DNA of 64,000 bases from Glaciecola sp965660815 (GTDB lineage Bacteria > Pseudomonadota > Gammaproteobacteria > Enterobacterales > Alteromonadaceae). The notes beneath the pieces are model-generated. The model was not told the DNA's origin and made no database searches. It saw nothing but the letters and a program-made list of their open reading frames with translations. The stretch spans positions 1 through 64,000 of the forward strand of contig CBFIBG010000028.1 in NCBI GenBank assembly GCA_965660815.1, read 5' to 3'. Shown here one piece after another: positions 63,940-64,000 of the stretch. Position 1 is the first letter of the stretch, and each line of letters opens with the position of its first letter. The translations under genes were made by a program, and so were the position numbers.

Positions 63940-64000
63940 GATAAGAGCAAATGCCGTTCTATAATGAATTTTTTTCACCACTATAACACAATCATAGTTG

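Noticed and set aside
1..64000. tRNA, rRNA, CRISPR, prophage or intact insertion sequence
   Set aside because: No cloverleaf-like segment, repeat-spacer array, phage structural gene or transposase was found while reading both strands.

Overview
The window reads as chromosomal DNA from a marine gammaproteobacterium of the order Alteromonadales (Alteromonas / Glaciecola / Paraglaciecola-like). The basis is protein families and gene order: cysB, sdaA, pabB-nudL, rmuC, pxpABC, fur, fldA, ybfF, etfBA with ETF-QO, and mazG, together with a TonB-dependent receptor, an RND efflux pair and PEP-CTERM-like secreted proteins. It is moderately AT-rich by eye. I saw no rRNA, tRNA, CRISPR array, intact insertion sequence or prophage module, so most of it is core genome with a few accessory islands.

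Layout. 1-7 kb: a partial receiver-TPR response regulator, a VC2046-type protein, trhO, an EF-hand protein, a DEAD-box helicase, a coiled-coil membrane protein and a soluble histidine kinase. 7-16 kb: core metabolism and regulation (cysB, L-serine dehydratase, NUDIX CoA hydrolase plus pabB, class I fumarase, rmuC). 16-18.3 kb: a minus-strand operon cvfB-osmC-like-unknown, possibly ending in a 28-codon gene. 18.5-21 kb: pxpABC for 5-oxoproline use, with a (TCAA)5 tract inside pxpA. 21-27.5 kb: D-amino-acid aminotransferase, fur, a chemoreceptor, a TPR protein, fldA, DUF2788 and ybfF; this resembles the enterobacterial fur-fldA-ybfE-ybfF neighbourhood with a chemoreceptor/TPR pair inserted. 27.8-31.5 kb: ETF-QO diverging from etfBA, with a 12-bp palindrome and a tandem 11-bp repeat between them.

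31.7-36.7 kb is the most unusual locus. It encodes a 1432-residue STAND-type ATPase with an unrecognised N-terminal region, an AAA_16-like NTPase core and 11 consecutive 46-residue TPR units, followed by an unrecognised 180-residue protein. The architecture resembles sensor/effector NTPases of bacterial immunity or signalling. 36.9-43.3 kb: mazG, an SDR, an MFS exporter with no usual start codon before its first membrane helix, an ECF sigma factor with a 4-TM partner, and a kynA-kynU pair for tryptophan breakdown. 43.4-46.9 kb: three secreted proteins with VS[SA]P-type C-terminal anchors flanking a degraded, gene-poor stretch.

47.3-51.7 kb: RND adaptor and permease. 51.8-59.9 kb: a TonB-dependent receptor, a GlxA/AraC-type regulator and a divergent four-gene oxidation operon (acyl-CoA dehydrogenase, zinc-free MDR oxidoreductase, two SDRs), most simply read as an uptake-and-catabolism island for an unknown lipid- or alcohol-like substrate. 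ETF and ETF-QO elsewhere in the window could take the electrons of its acyl-CoA dehydrogenase. 60-64 kb: a DUF1439 lipoprotein, small unknown proteins, an aromatic/aspartate aminotransferase and an NRDE-family protein.

All family assignments come from reading motifs in translated sequence; no database search was run.
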